A DNA stretch of 64,000 nucleotides from the NCBI GenBank assembly GCA_000985875.1, contig CCRI01000015.1:62001-126000 (forward strand). The letters run 5' to 3'. The notes beneath the pieces are model-generated. The model ran no database searches, was not told the origin of the DNA, and was given only the letters and a program-made list of their open reading frames with translations. How positions within the stretch are numbered: position 1 is the stretch's first letter; each line of letters opens with the position of its first letter. This DNA is from Neorhizobium galegae bv. officinalis. GTDB taxonomy: Bacteria > Pseudomonadota > Alphaproteobacteria > Rhizobiales > Rhizobiaceae. The position numbers and the translations under genes are program-made. Below, piece by piece: positions 24,446 through 32,372 of the stretch.

Positions 24446-25327
24446 CTACCGCGTTGGTACCGGCACTTCGCCGCGATAGTCGTAGAACCCGCGGCCGGCT
24501 TTGCGGCCCAGCCAGCCGGCTTCGACATATTTGACCAGAAGCGGGCAGGGGCGGTACTTGCTGTCGGCCAGGCCGTCGTGCAGGACCTGCATGATCGACA
24601 GGCAGGTGTCGAGACCGATGAAATCGGCGAGCTGCAGCGGGCCCATCGGATGGTTGGCGCCAAGCTTCATGGCGGTGTCGATCGCCTCGACCGAGCCGAC
24701 GCCTTCATAAAGCGTGTAGATCGCCTCGTTGATCATCGGCAGCAGGATGCGGTTGACGATGAAGGCCGGGAAGTCCTCGGCGACCGTCGCGGTCTTTTCG
24801 AGCGCGACGACGTAGTCCTTGGCGGCCCGGAAGGTCGGCTCGTCGGTGGCGATGCCGCGCACCAGTTCCACGAGCTTCATGACCGGCACCGGGTTCATGA
24901 AATGTATACCCATGAAGCGCTCCGGACGGTCGGTTGCGGACGCCAGGCGGGTAATGGAAAGCGACGAGGTGTTGGTGGCAAGCAGGGCTTCGGGTTTCAG
25001 GACCGGACAGACCTGCGCGTAAATCTTGCGCTTGACGCTCTCGTCCTCGGTCGCGGCCTCGATCACCATGTCCATCGGCGCCAGGTCGTTGAGGTCGGAA
25101 GAACCGGAAATCAGCGAAAGAGCAGCCTTACGCTCGTCATCGCCGAGTTTGCCGTTGGAGACCTGGCGGGCGAGATTGCCGTTGATGGTTGCGAGCGCTG
25201 CTTCGATCCGGTCCTTGGACACGTCGTACATCTGCACCTTGTAACCGGCGAGAGCCGAAACATGTGCAATGCCGCAGCCCATCTGGCCTGCTCCGATGAC
25301 GCCGATGTTCTTTATGACCAGACCCAT
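24446..25327 (-). CDS. 3-hydroxybutyryl-CoA dehydrogenase
   Basis: A 293-residue NAD-dependent dehydrogenase converting 3-hydroxybutyryl-CoA to acetoacetyl-CoA. The Rossmann motif GVIGAGQMGCGIA is at 9-21, and the catalytic histidine lies in MGIHFMNPVPVMKLVE with the E partner; the C-terminal helical domain NHPMGPLQLADFIGLD is typical. GGGAG before ATG 25327 supports the start. It follows etfA on the same strand after 144 bases that hold a hairpin with a T tract, so it may be partly separate from etfBA. The etfB-etfA-hbd order is common in Rhizobiales and suggests a shared role in fatty acid or polyhydroxybutyrate turnover. Confidence 0.94.
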   Translation of the reverse strand: MGLVIKNIGVIGAGQMGCGIAHVSALAGYKVQMYDVSKDRIEAALATINGNLARQVSNGKLGDDERKAALSLISGSSDLNDLAPMDMVIEAATEDESVKRKIYAQVCPVLKPEALLATNTSSLSITRLASATDRPERFMGIHFMNPVPVMKLVELVRGIATDEPTFRAAKDYVVALEKTATVAEDFPAFIVNRILLPMINEAIYTLYEGVGSVEAIDTAMKLGANHPMGPLQLADFIGLDTCLSIMQVLHDGLADSKYRPCPLLVKYVEAGWLGRKAGRGFYDYRGEVPVPTR

Positions 25328-25378
25328 GGTTTCGCTCCCTGGGCGTTTACGCTATCTCCAGCGTACGCCGATTTTATG

Positions 25379-25411
25379 AAAATGCCGGACTGCATGTATG
25401 CAGCCCGGCAG
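25379..25411 (-). terminator. Intrinsic terminator after etfA
   Basis: On the minus strand a near-perfect 12-base-pair stem with one mismatch (arms 25410-25399 and 25394-25383) is followed by TTTTCAT. It lies about 60 bases past the etfA stop and about 55 before the hydroxybutyryl-CoA dehydrogenase start, so it would end or attenuate etfBA transcription before that gene. Confidence 0.6.
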
Positions 25412-25471
25412 ATTGTTATTCCGCTACTTGCCGTTTTGCCAGCATTTTTCGCGCTTGCGAAATGAACGGGC

Positions 25472-26401
25472 TCAAAGCGCCTTTTCAAGCTGGGGCAGGA
25501 TTTCGAAGAGATCGCCGACGATGCCGTAGTCCGCGACCTGGAAGATCGGGGCTTCCTCGTCCTTGTTGATGGCGACGATGACCTTCGAATCCTTCATGCC
25601 GGCGAGATGCTGGATGGCGCCCGATATGCCGACGGCGATATAGAGCGCGGGCGCGACCACCTTGCCGGTCTGGCCGACCTGCCAGTCGTTGGGGGCGTAG
25701 CCCGCATCGACTGCGGCACGCGATGCACCGACGGCCGCGCCGAGCTTGTCGGCAACCGGCAGGATCACTTCCTGGAACTTCTCGGCCGAACCCAGTGCCC
25801 GGCCGCCGGAGATGATGATCTTGGCCGAGGTCAGTTCCGGACGTTCGGACGAGGAGAGCGCATCCGAAACGAAGCTCGACAGGCCCGGGTTTGCGGCAGC
25901 CGAGATGGTTTCCACCGAAGCGGAGCCACCTTCACCGGCAGCCTGGAAGGAGGCCGTGCGCACGGTGATCACCTTCTTGGTGTCGGTCGACTGGACCGTC
26001 TGGATGGCATTGCCGGCGTAGATCGGACGTTTGAACGTATCCGCCGAAACGACCTCGACGATTTCCGAGACCTGCATGACGTCGAGCAGCGCTGCGACGC
26101 GCGGCATGACGTTCTTGGCAGATGCCGTCGCGGCGGCGATGATCGTGTCGTAGGAACCGGCCAACGAAACGATGAGGGCCGCCAGCGGCTCGGCGAGGTT
26201 GTTGGCGAGACCCGCGTCGTCGGCGAGCAGCACCTTGGAGACGCCGGCAAGCTTGGCGGCGGCATCGGCCGCAGCCTTGGCGCCGGAGCCCGCGACCAGC
26301 ACATGCACGTCGCCGCCAATCCTGGACGCTGCGCTCAGCGCCTTGGCGGTCTGGTCGTTGAGGCTCGAACCGTCGTGTTCTGCCAGAAGAAGAATGGTCA
26401 T
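25472..26401 (-). CDS. etfA: Electron transfer flavoprotein alpha subunit
   Basis: EtfA and EtfB form the FAD/AMP heterodimer that passes electrons from acyl-CoA and other dehydrogenases to ETF:ubiquinone oxidoreductase. The 309-residue protein has the N-terminal Rossmann-like domain (MTILLLAEHDG) and the FAD domain with ISGGRALGSAEKFQEV, DAGYAPNDWQVGQTGKVVAP and ISGAIQHLAGMKDS, all ETF-alpha signatures. It lies 19 bases after etfB and was presumably cotranscribed. The housekeeping type rather than FixB is favoured because the neighbours are fatty-acid genes and there is no fixC/fixX. Confidence 0.95.
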   Translation of the reverse strand: MTILLLAEHDGSSLNDQTAKALSAASRIGGDVHVLVAGSGAKAAADAAAKLAGVSKVLLADDAGLANNLAEPLAALIVSLAGSYDTIIAAATASAKNVMPRVAALLDVMQVSEIVEVVSADTFKRPIYAGNAIQTVQSTDTKKVITVRTASFQAAGEGGSASVETISAAANPGLSSFVSDALSSSERPELTSAKIIISGGRALGSAEKFQEVILPVADKLGAAVGASRAAVDAGYAPNDWQVGQTGKVVAPALYIAVGISGAIQHLAGMKDSKVIVAINKDEEAPIFQVADYGIVGDLFEILPQLEKAL

Positions 26402-26420
26402 GATGATGTTCTCCCTTTCC

Positions 26421-27167
26421 TTACAGAACGCCGGCGGTCTTCAAGGCGCCGACCAGTTCCTCGACCGTCTTGACCTTGATGCCTGCCTTGCGGCCGCCCG
26501 GCTCCTCGGTCTTGAGGACCTTCAGGCGTGGCGCGGTATCGACGCCGAAATCTGACGGAGTCTTCTTGTCGAGCGGCTTCTTCTTCGCTTTCATGATGTT
26601 CGGCAGCGAGGCGTAGCGCGGCTCGTTGAGGCGCAGGTCGGTGGTGACGACCGCCGGAAGCTTGACTTCGATCGTCTGCAGCCCGCCATCGACTTCGCGG
26701 GTGACCTTGGCCGAACCGTCGGCGATCTCGATCTTCGAGGCGAAGGTCGCCTGGGCGGAGCCGAGAAGGGCTGCCAGCATCTGGCCGGTCTGGTTCGAAT
26801 CGTCATCGATCGCCTGCTTGCCGACGATGATCAGCCCCGGCTGCTCGGCATCGACGATGCCCTTCAGGATCTTGGCCACGGCAAGCGGCTCGACCACGTC
26901 GTCGGTCTCGACCAGGATCGCACGGTCGGCGCCCATGGCGAGCGCGGTGCGCAGTGTCTCTTCGGCCTTGGCCGGGCCGATCGACACGACCACCACTTCT
27001 TCAGCCTTGCCGGCTTCCTTCAGCCGCAAAGCCTCCTCGACAGAGATTTCGTCGAAGGGGTTCATCGACATCTTCACATTGGCAAGCTCGACACCCGTGC
27101 CGTCCGGCTTCACCCGGATCTTCACGTTGTAATCGACCACTCGCTTGACTGGCACCAGGATCTTCAT
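26421..27167 (-). CDS. etfB: Electron transfer flavoprotein beta subunit
   Basis: A 248-residue ETF beta subunit that binds AMP and docks partner dehydrogenases. MKILVPVKRVVDYNVKIRV at the N-terminus, MNPFDEISVEEALRLKE, the IGKQAIDDDSNQTGQ-like AMP-binding loop (VGKQAIDDDSNQTGQMLA) and the L195-type recognition region (ADLRLNEPRYASLPNIMKAKKK, here TDLRLNEPRY) are visible. AAGGA sits just upstream of ATG 27167. A perfect 6-base inverted repeat with 6-base spacer lies 28-45 bases upstream of the start and could be an operator. It heads the etfBA unit. Confidence 0.95.
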   Translation of the reverse strand: MKILVPVKRVVDYNVKIRVKPDGTGVELANVKMSMNPFDEISVEEALRLKEAGKAEEVVVVSIGPAKAEETLRTALAMGADRAILVETDDVVEPLAVAKILKGIVDAEQPGLIIVGKQAIDDDSNQTGQMLAALLGSAQATFASKIEIADGSAKVTREVDGGLQTIEVKLPAVVTTDLRLNEPRYASLPNIMKAKKKPLDKKTPSDFGVDTAPRLKVLKTEEPGGRKAGIKVKTVEELVGALKTAGVL

Positions 27168-27194
27168 GGGGTCCTTCCTTGACTATCTCCAGCC

Positions 27195-27212
27195 GCAAAT
27201 TGCGACATTTGC
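27195..27212. promoter_or_regulatory. 18-base dyad upstream of etfB, possible operator
   Basis: GCAAAT (27195-27200) and ATTTGC (27207-27212) form a perfect inverted repeat around 6 bases. It is 28 bases before the etfB start codon, in the leader or core promoter. An AT-containing dyad of this size is the usual shape of a dimeric repressor site. No cognate regulator is encoded nearby. Confidence 0.35.
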
Positions 27213-27306
27213 CGCTTCCTCATTTGTCAGTGGGCGACATGGATACGCATTTTTCGCGCGATTACAACGCGGATTTGCCGTCGGGCATTGCCGTTTTCTC
27301 ATGGTT

Positions 27307-28053
27307 CTATTCGGTTGCCGCACCGATCCGCCGAACGTCCGGCTTCAGCTCGACAGCCTTCGGGGTCACGATGTTGCGGTCGAACAGCGGCACGCCCCTG
27401 CGTCGCATGAACAGCACGAGGATGGCGCCCGCGATGATGCCGCCCACATGTGCGCCCCAGGAGACCATGCCGTCGAGATCGAGCGCCAGCATGGCGAACT
27501 GCTGGACGATCCAGAGCGCCAGCGGAATGAAGGCGGGCAGCGGCAGCGGGATACGGAAGAGCACCAGCACCCAGACGCGCACGCGCGGATGCAGCAGGAA
27601 ATAGGCCGCAACCACGCCGGAGACCGCCCCGGACGCGCCGATCAGCGGGCCTTCCGAACTCGATGCAACGAAGCCGTGAAAAGCGGCGCCGGCGGCTGCG
27701 CAGAGGAGATAGAAGGCGAGAAACTTCACATGCCCCAGCGCATCCTCGACATTGTCGCCGAACACCCACAGGAACAGCATGTTCGACGCGAGATGCCAGA
27801 AATCCATGTGCAGGAAGGCATAGGTGACGAAGGTGAAGTCGTCCGGCACGATGACCAGAGACGGATCGAGCGTGGCGTAGTTGAAGATCACAGCCGGAAT
27901 GAAGCCGAGCCCGAGCGAGGCGCGTTCGGCCACGTTGGGCGCGGAGAAGTTCGTAAACAGCCAGACCAGCACGTTGATGGCGATGATGCTGATCGTGACG
28001 TACTGGACGCGGATGTATTTGAGTTCGACGGCGTCGTGCAGCGGGATGAACAT
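27307..28053 (-). CDS. Rhomboid family intramembrane serine protease
   Basis: A 248-residue polytopic protease that cleaves transmembrane segments within the inner membrane. The catalytic serine is S141 in GASG (139-142) and the catalytic histidine is H202 in WGAHVGG; the second-helix H87xxxN91 (HLASN) forms the oxyanion site. About six to seven hydrophobic helices are present. The gene follows the adenosyltransferase gene by 24 bases on the same strand. Natural substrates are unknown. ATG 28053 (MFIPLHDAVE) is the family-typical start. Confidence 0.92.
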   Translation of the reverse strand: MFIPLHDAVELKYIRVQYVTISIIAINVLVWLFTNFSAPNVAERASLGLGFIPAVIFNYATLDPSLVIVPDDFTFVTYAFLHMDFWHLASNMLFLWVFGDNVEDALGHVKFLAFYLLCAAAGAAFHGFVASSSEGPLIGASGAVSGVVAAYFLLHPRVRVWVLVLFRIPLPLPAFIPLALWIVQQFAMLALDLDGMVSWGAHVGGIIAGAILVLFMRRRGVPLFDRNIVTPKAVELKPDVRRIGAATE

Positions 28054-28077
28054 GCTGTAGCTCCTTCGCCGTTGCGG

Positions 28078-28650
28078 TTATCGGTTCTTGCCCGGGATCC
28101 AGAGTATATCGGCTTTGCCGCCGTCATTGGCGAAACGTGCCGCCACGAACAGAAAGTCGGAAAGCCGGTTGATGTATTTCAGCGCGGCAGCGCCGACGGT
28201 CTCGCTCCGCGACAACTCGACCATCAGCCGCTCGGCGCGGCGCGACACGGTGCGGGCGAGATGCAGATGGGCGGCTGCGGCAGAGCCGCCCGGCAGCACG
28301 AAGGATGTCAGCGGATCGAGATGGGCATTGAGCGCATCGATCTCCGTTTCCAGCCGCGTCGCCTGGGCTTCGACGATGCGAAGCGGCTCGTAGTCCAGCT
28401 TTTCGCCGGTATCGGGCGTCGCAAGATCGGCGCCGAGATCGAAAAGGTCGTTCTGGATGCGGAAGAGCATGGCATCGAGCTCGGTCATGGCTGACGTGTG
28501 CAGGCGCGCCAGCCCGATCGTCGAATTGGTCTCGTCGACCGTGCCATAGGCCTCGACGCGCAGGTCGTGCTTGTCGCGGCGCGGGCCGGACACCAGTGCC
28601 GTGGTGCCGTTATCGCCGGTGCGCGTGTAGATCTTGTTGAGCTTTACCAT
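28078..28650 (-). CDS. ATP:cob(I)alamin adenosyltransferase, PduO type
   Basis: A 190-residue enzyme that transfers the adenosyl group of ATP to cob(I)alamin, giving coenzyme B12. The N-terminal ATP-binding motif YTRTGDNGTTAL and the core GTVDETNS, RIQNDLFDLGADLATP, FVLPGGS and RRAERLMVEL are PduO hallmarks. It is not homologous to the CobA/BtuR type. The gene lies 15 bases after the twin-TM gene and 24 before the rhomboid gene. Together with cobT at the start of the window it shows that the organism makes and uses adenosylcobalamin, but the loci are separate. Confidence 0.94.
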   Translation of the reverse strand: MVKLNKIYTRTGDNGTTALVSGPRRDKHDLRVEAYGTVDETNSTIGLARLHTSAMTELDAMLFRIQNDLFDLGADLATPDTGEKLDYEPLRIVEAQATRLETEIDALNAHLDPLTSFVLPGGSAAAAHLHLARTVSRRAERLMVELSRSETVGAAALKYINRLSDFLFVAARFANDGGKADILWIPGKNR

Positions 28651-28665
28651 CCGCCATCATCAGAA

Positions 28666-28869
28666 TCAGGTCGGGCGACCGCCGCCCGTAATCCAGAGAG
28701 TGAGCATGATGAGGACGATTGCAACCGCCTGCAAGAGAATACGCAATTGCATCAGCTTGTTGGATTTGTTGGCGTCGGTGCCCTTGACCATGTTGAACAG
28801 CCCGCGGATCAGGACGAGCACGACGAGGCCCATGACGATCAGGGCAAGGACGGTGGTGAAAGTGGACAT
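28666..28869 (-). CDS. Twin transmembrane protein (HIG1-like)
   Basis: A 67-residue protein with two membrane helices (VLALIVMGLVVLVLIRGLFNM and LLQAVAIVLIMLTLWITGG) separated by a short basic loop containing KLMQLRILLQ. That loop is the motif of HIG1-type proteins, which in other alphaproteobacteria and mitochondria associate with cytochrome oxidase. Rhizobial databases name this small family 'twin transmembrane protein'. It sits between the SDR and adenosyltransferase genes, with gaps of 21 and 15 bases. Function here is inferred only from the pattern. Confidence 0.82.
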   Translation of the reverse strand: MSTFTTVLALIVMGLVVLVLIRGLFNMVKGTDANKSNKLMQLRILLQAVAIVLIMLTLWITGGGRPT

Positions 28870-28890
28870 TGTCGGATTGCTGCCTTTTGC

Positions 28891-29724
28891 TCAGTCCAGC
28901 CGGCGCATCAATGTGTAGAAGAGCGCGGCCGGGAGTATTCTTTTCAGGAAAGCGCCCTGCTTGGCGGGCGTCGTTACCAGATAATGTGGCTTCGGACGAG
29001 GTGCGGTCAAGGCATGCGTCAAGACGCCATACACCGCTTCGGGCCCAAGTTTATGGCGGCTGGCCCGCCCCACTCCTTCGAGGCGCCTGAGCTGCCGACG
29101 ATACTCCTCCGCATGGACCGAACCTTCGAGATCGACATGCTCGCGGATCTTGGCAAGCGCATTGGCCGTGAAACGCGAGGCGATCGGGCCGGGCTCGATG
29201 AGGCTGACCCCGATGCCGCTGCCTTCGAGCTCCATGCGCATGGTGATCGTCAGGCCTTCGAGCGCGTATTTCGAGGCGGTGTAGGCGCCGCGGTAACGAT
29301 AGGGCAGGAGACCCAATATCGACGAGCAGTTGACGATGCGGCCCTGGCCTTGAGTGCGCATGACCGGGATCACCCGCCGCGTCAGCTCGTGCCAGCCGAA
29401 GAAATTGGTTTCGAACTGCTCGCGCAGCACGTCGGTCCCCAGGTCCTCCACGGCACCCGCCTGGCCGTAGGCGCCGTTGTTGAACAGCGCGTCGAGGCGT
29501 CCGCCGGTGCGATCCAGCACGGTTTCCACCAGGGCCGCGATCGTTTCGGGCTTGGTATAGTCCATCGAAAGGGCCTCGATGCCGTCTGTTTCCAGCGGCG
29601 CCAGATCGGCGTCCCTGCGCACCGTCGCGAACACCCGCCAGCCGTCAGCCTTCAGAGCCCTAGCACAATGAGCGCCGATGCCGGAGGAACAGCCGGTAAC
29701 GATGATCGTTCTATTTTCGGCCAT
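28891..29724 (-). CDS. SDR family oxidoreductase
   Basis: A 277-residue classical short-chain dehydrogenase/reductase. The cofactor motif TGCSSGIG lies at residues 10-17, NNGAYG follows, and the catalytic pair is Tyr and Lys of YTASK; the Ser is in NCSSILG. An acidic or basic specificity residue after strand 2 (ATVRRDADL) suggests NADP(H). The C-terminal tail is hydrophobic, typical of retinol-dehydrogenase-like SDRs acting on lipids. ATG 29724 (MAENRTIIVTG) was chosen; the frame is open 39 codons further upstream into the divergent gene's leader. It is the first gene of a minus-strand run ending with the rhomboid gene. Confidence 0.88.
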   Translation of the reverse strand: MAENRTIIVTGCSSGIGAHCARALKADGWRVFATVRRDADLAPLETDGIEALSMDYTKPETIAALVETVLDRTGGRLDALFNNGAYGQAGAVEDLGTDVLREQFETNFFGWHELTRRVIPVMRTQGQGRIVNCSSILGLLPYRYRGAYTASKYALEGLTITMRMELEGSGIGVSLIEPGPIASRFTANALAKIREHVDLEGSVHAEEYRRQLRRLEGVGRASRHKLGPEAVYGVLTHALTAPRPKPHYLVTTPAKQGAFLKRILPAALFYTLMRRLD

Positions 29725-29794
29725 TGAGTAAGGCTCCCTGTACAATCGAAAGAGTTCCTCCCATATTTCCCGCGACGTCACAACGGAGTTGCCC

Positions 29795-30769
29795 TTGCCC
29801 GAAGAAAACCGCCCCGTCCGGTGGTATCGCCTCGCCTTCAAGGTTCTTTGGGACGCCTATTGGCACTTCTCGGATGACGATGGCTGGGCCATGGCGAGCC
29901 ATGTGGCGCTTTCGGGCCTGCTGGCGCTGTTTCCGTTCCTGATCTTCGGCACGGCGCTCGCCGGTTTTCTGGGAGCCGGCGGTTTTTCGGAAACCGCGGT
30001 GCATCTGCTCTTCGACACCTGGCCGGCGAATATCGCCGCGCCGATCGCTTCCGAGATTCGCCAGGTGCTGGAAATCCCACGCGGCGGGCTCTTGACGATC
30101 TCGGTCCTAGCGGCTGCGTATTTCGCCTCCAACGGGGTCGAGGCTCTTCGGATTTCCCTCAACCGCGCCTACCGCGTGACGGAAACCCGGCCCTGGTACG
30201 TGACCCGTCTGGCCAGCCTCGGTTACGTGATCGTCGCCGTCGTCATCTTCGCCGTGATCAGCATCCTGCTCGTCGCGGTGCCGGTGGCGCTTCGCTTCGC
30301 CGAAACTCGCTTTCCCTGGCTGATCGGCGACCTGACGCGGGCTGCGAACTGGGGCCTTTATGGCACGGCGCTCCTGCTCATGATCGGCCTGCTGCTTTCG
30401 CACAAATGGCTGCCGGCCGGGCGGAGGCGGATCATCGACGTCCTGCCGGGCGTGACGCTGACGATCGTCATCTGGACGGCGTTCGGTCTCGGTTTCGCCT
30501 CCTACCTGTCGAGCTTCGCCAATTATGCGGCGACCTATGCGGGGCTGGCATCGATCATGATCGTGCTGGTCTTCCTCTACATGATCAGCGTGATCTTCAT
30601 TCTCGGCGCCGAGTTCAACGCCGCCCTGATGAAATACCGGATCTACTCGGTCTTCAACCGGTTCCGGCGGGAGCGGCGCCAACGCGGGGAAGCGTTGTCA
30701 AAGGCCAAGGAGGCGACGGATATCCCTGAGGCCAAGACCCTGGTCGCGAAGCGCCGCGAGCCCGGTTGA
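29795..30769 (+). CDS. YihY/virulence factor BrkB family membrane protein
   Basis: A 324-residue inner-membrane protein with six hydrophobic helices, matching YihY/BrkB. The N-terminal motif ASHVALSGLLALFPFLI and the region SNGVEALRISLNRAYRV are family signatures. The family was once proposed to be RNase BN but this is not supported; function is uncertain. No ATG starts the gene. TTG 29795 is favoured because GGAG (29785-29788) is 6 bases upstream; TTG 29789 would leave no spacing. The 3' end overlaps gluQRS on the other strand by 72 bases. The basic tail (RRERRQRGEAL) is likely cytoplasmic. Confidence 0.85.
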   Translation: MPEENRPVRWYRLAFKVLWDAYWHFSDDDGWAMASHVALSGLLALFPFLIFGTALAGFLGAGGFSETAVHLLFDTWPANIAAPIASEIRQVLEIPRGGLLTISVLAAAYFASNGVEALRISLNRAYRVTETRPWYVTRLASLGYVIVAVVIFAVISILLVAVPVALRFAETRFPWLIGDLTRAANWGLYGTALLLMIGLLLSHKWLPAGRRRIIDVLPGVTLTIVIWTAFGLGFASYLSSFANYAATYAGLASIMIVLVFLYMISVIFILGAEFNAALMKYRIYSVFNRFRRERRQRGEALSKAKEATDIPEAKTLVAKRREPG

Positions 30770-31579
30770 ACCTTCGCTCTTCGACAGCTTTTTGCCATCC
30801 GCACCGACCACCAGCCGGTGGTGGTGATAGACCGGCTGCGGCAACCCCAGCAGTTCCTGCAGCAGCCGGTGCACGGCCGTCGCCTCGAAGAGGTCGAGCC
30901 CGCGCACCACATGGGTGATTCCCTGCGCCGCATCGTCCAAAGTCACCGAAAGATGGTAGCTCGACGGCGCATCCGAGCGGGAGAGGACCACATCGCCCCA
31001 GACCGACGGATCCGCGGGGATCTCGCCGCGTTCTCCGTCACCGGTCTCGGTCCAGTTCAGTGGCGTCTGGATGAGGCCAAGCGCCTTTTTCATGTCGAGG
31101 CGGAAGGCGTGCCGGAGCCCATCGGCAATCAGCCTCTGTCGCTCCGTTTCGCTGCGATGCCGGTCGTCGTCGGGATAAAGCGGGGAGCCGTCCGGATCGC
31201 GCGGCCAGATCTTCCCGCCCGCCTCGAAGGCCGTGACCTTGGCCTTCACCTCGCCGCGGGTCAGAAAGGCCGGATAGACCAGATCCATGCCGGTCAATCG
31301 GTCGAGCGCCGCATGATAGGCGTCGAAATGTTCGGACTGCCGCCGCACCGGCTGTTCCCATTCAAGCCCCAGCCAGGCGAGATCGCGATAGATCGCCTGC
31401 TCGAATTCCGGGGTGCAGCGCGCAAGGTCGATATCCTCGATGCGCAGCAGGAAACGGCCGCCGTTCGCGCTCGCCATGTCGTGGTTGATGAGCGCCGACA
31501 GGGCGTGGCCGAGATGCAGTAGCCCGTTCGGGCTTGGCGCGAAACGATAGACCGGTTTATCTGAAGACGAGGCGGGCAT
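30698..31579 (-). CDS. gluQ: Glutamyl-Q tRNA(Asp) synthetase
   Basis: GluQRS activates glutamate and attaches it to the queuosine base at position 34 of tRNA-Asp. The 293-residue protein is a GluRS catalytic core without anticodon-binding domain. The class I motifs are HLGH (22-25) and KLSKS (about 262-267). The zinc-binding cysteines of the E. coli enzyme are absent: CxC is replaced by AFL in VYPAFLTR, and the last Cys by Asp after LYPDD. ATG 31579 was selected because the 12 residues from an upstream ATG at 31615 lack a ribosome-binding site. Function fits the queuosine-precursor transporter near 2650-3280. It overlaps the end of the BrkB gene. Confidence 0.9.
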   Translation of the reverse strand: MPASSSDKPVYRFAPSPNGLLHLGHALSALINHDMASANGGRFLLRIEDIDLARCTPEFEQAIYRDLAWLGLEWEQPVRRQSEHFDAYHAALDRLTGMDLVYPAFLTRGEVKAKVTAFEAGGKIWPRDPDGSPLYPDDDRHRSETERQRLIADGLRHAFRLDMKKALGLIQTPLNWTETGDGERGEIPADPSVWGDVVLSRSDAPSSYHLSVTLDDAAQGITHVVRGLDLFEATAVHRLLQELLGLPQPVYHHHRLVVGADGKKLSKSEGSTGLAALRDQGLGLRDIRRLLGL

Positions 31580-31629
31580 GATTTTCTTCTGCCACGCTTT
31601 TGCCAAAACGGCCATGGGAGAGGTGAGGC

Positions 31630-32271
31630 GTGCCCATCATCCGCGATCATTCGGACATCCAGGCGGGTCTCGAGGCGCTGATCGCGCTCGACCCACGGCT
31701 TGAGGCGATCGTCGAGGCCTCCGGCCCGGTGCCGCTCAGGCTGAACGAGCCCGGCTTTTCGGGCCTTGCCTCGATCGTTGTGTCGCAGATGGTGTCGAGG
31801 GCGAGCGCCGAGGCGATCTGGCGGAGGATAACGACCGCCGGTCCGGTCACCGCCGATGGATATCGGGCGCTCGACCCTGCCATCGTTGCCACGTTCGGTC
31901 TCTCGCGGGCGAAGGCGGCGACGCTTCTCCACTTGTCCACAGCAATTTCAGAAGGACATTTCGACCTCGCATCCGTCTGCGCGCTCGAAACGGCGGAGGC
32001 CATCCGACGGATGACCGCGCTGCCCGGCATCGGGCCCTGGACGGCGGAAGTCTACCTGATGTTCTGCGGCGGACATGCCGATATCTTCCCGGCCGGCGAC
32101 GTGGCGCTGCAGGCGGCCGTCGCGCATGCCTTCGCTCTTGAGGCGCGGCCTTCGGCAAAAAATCTGGCGATGATGGCCAGGGCATGGGGACCGTGGCGTT
32201 CCGTCGCGGCCCGGCTTTTCTGGGCCTATTACGCGGCAAAAATGCGTCGTGACGTCACACCTTTGACCTGA
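31630..32271 (+). CDS. DNA-3-methyladenine glycosylase II (AlkA/HhH-GPD family)
   Basis: A 213-residue base-excision repair glycosylase of the HhH-GPD superfamily. The hairpin LPGIGPWTA is at 131-139 and the catalytic aspartate is D157 in FPAGDVAL. The N-terminal beta domain of E. coli AlkA is missing, as in the shorter MagA/Mag1-like enzymes. It removes alkylated purines from DNA. The start is GTG 31630, with GAGAGGTGAGG immediately upstream. The gene is divergent from gluQRS, 50 bases between starts, and about 100 bases before the HNH gene. No Ada box could be picked out by eye. Confidence 0.88.
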   Translation: MPIIRDHSDIQAGLEALIALDPRLEAIVEASGPVPLRLNEPGFSGLASIVVSQMVSRASAEAIWRRITTAGPVTADGYRALDPAIVATFGLSRAKAATLLHLSTAISEGHFDLASVCALETAEAIRRMTALPGIGPWTAEVYLMFCGGHADIFPAGDVALQAAVAHAFALEARPSAKNLAMMARAWGPWRSVAARLFWAYYAAKMRRDVTPLT

Positions 32272-32306
32272 AGGCAGGCCAGAGTATCCCACTGCATTTA
32301 TTGGGC

Positions 32307-32336
32307 TTCACAATCCTGTAACAACGGACCTAATAT
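32307..32336 (+). promoter_or_regulatory. Predicted sigma70-type promoter of the HNH gene
   Basis: TTCACA (32307-32312) and TAATAT (32331-32336) are separated by 18 bases and match housekeeping -35 and -10 consensus at five positions each. The leader to the TTG start at 32373 would be about 30 bases. Confidence 0.5.
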
Positions 32337-32372
32337 AGAAAGTACAGATGCCGAATCGGGTAGGAGCGTCAC

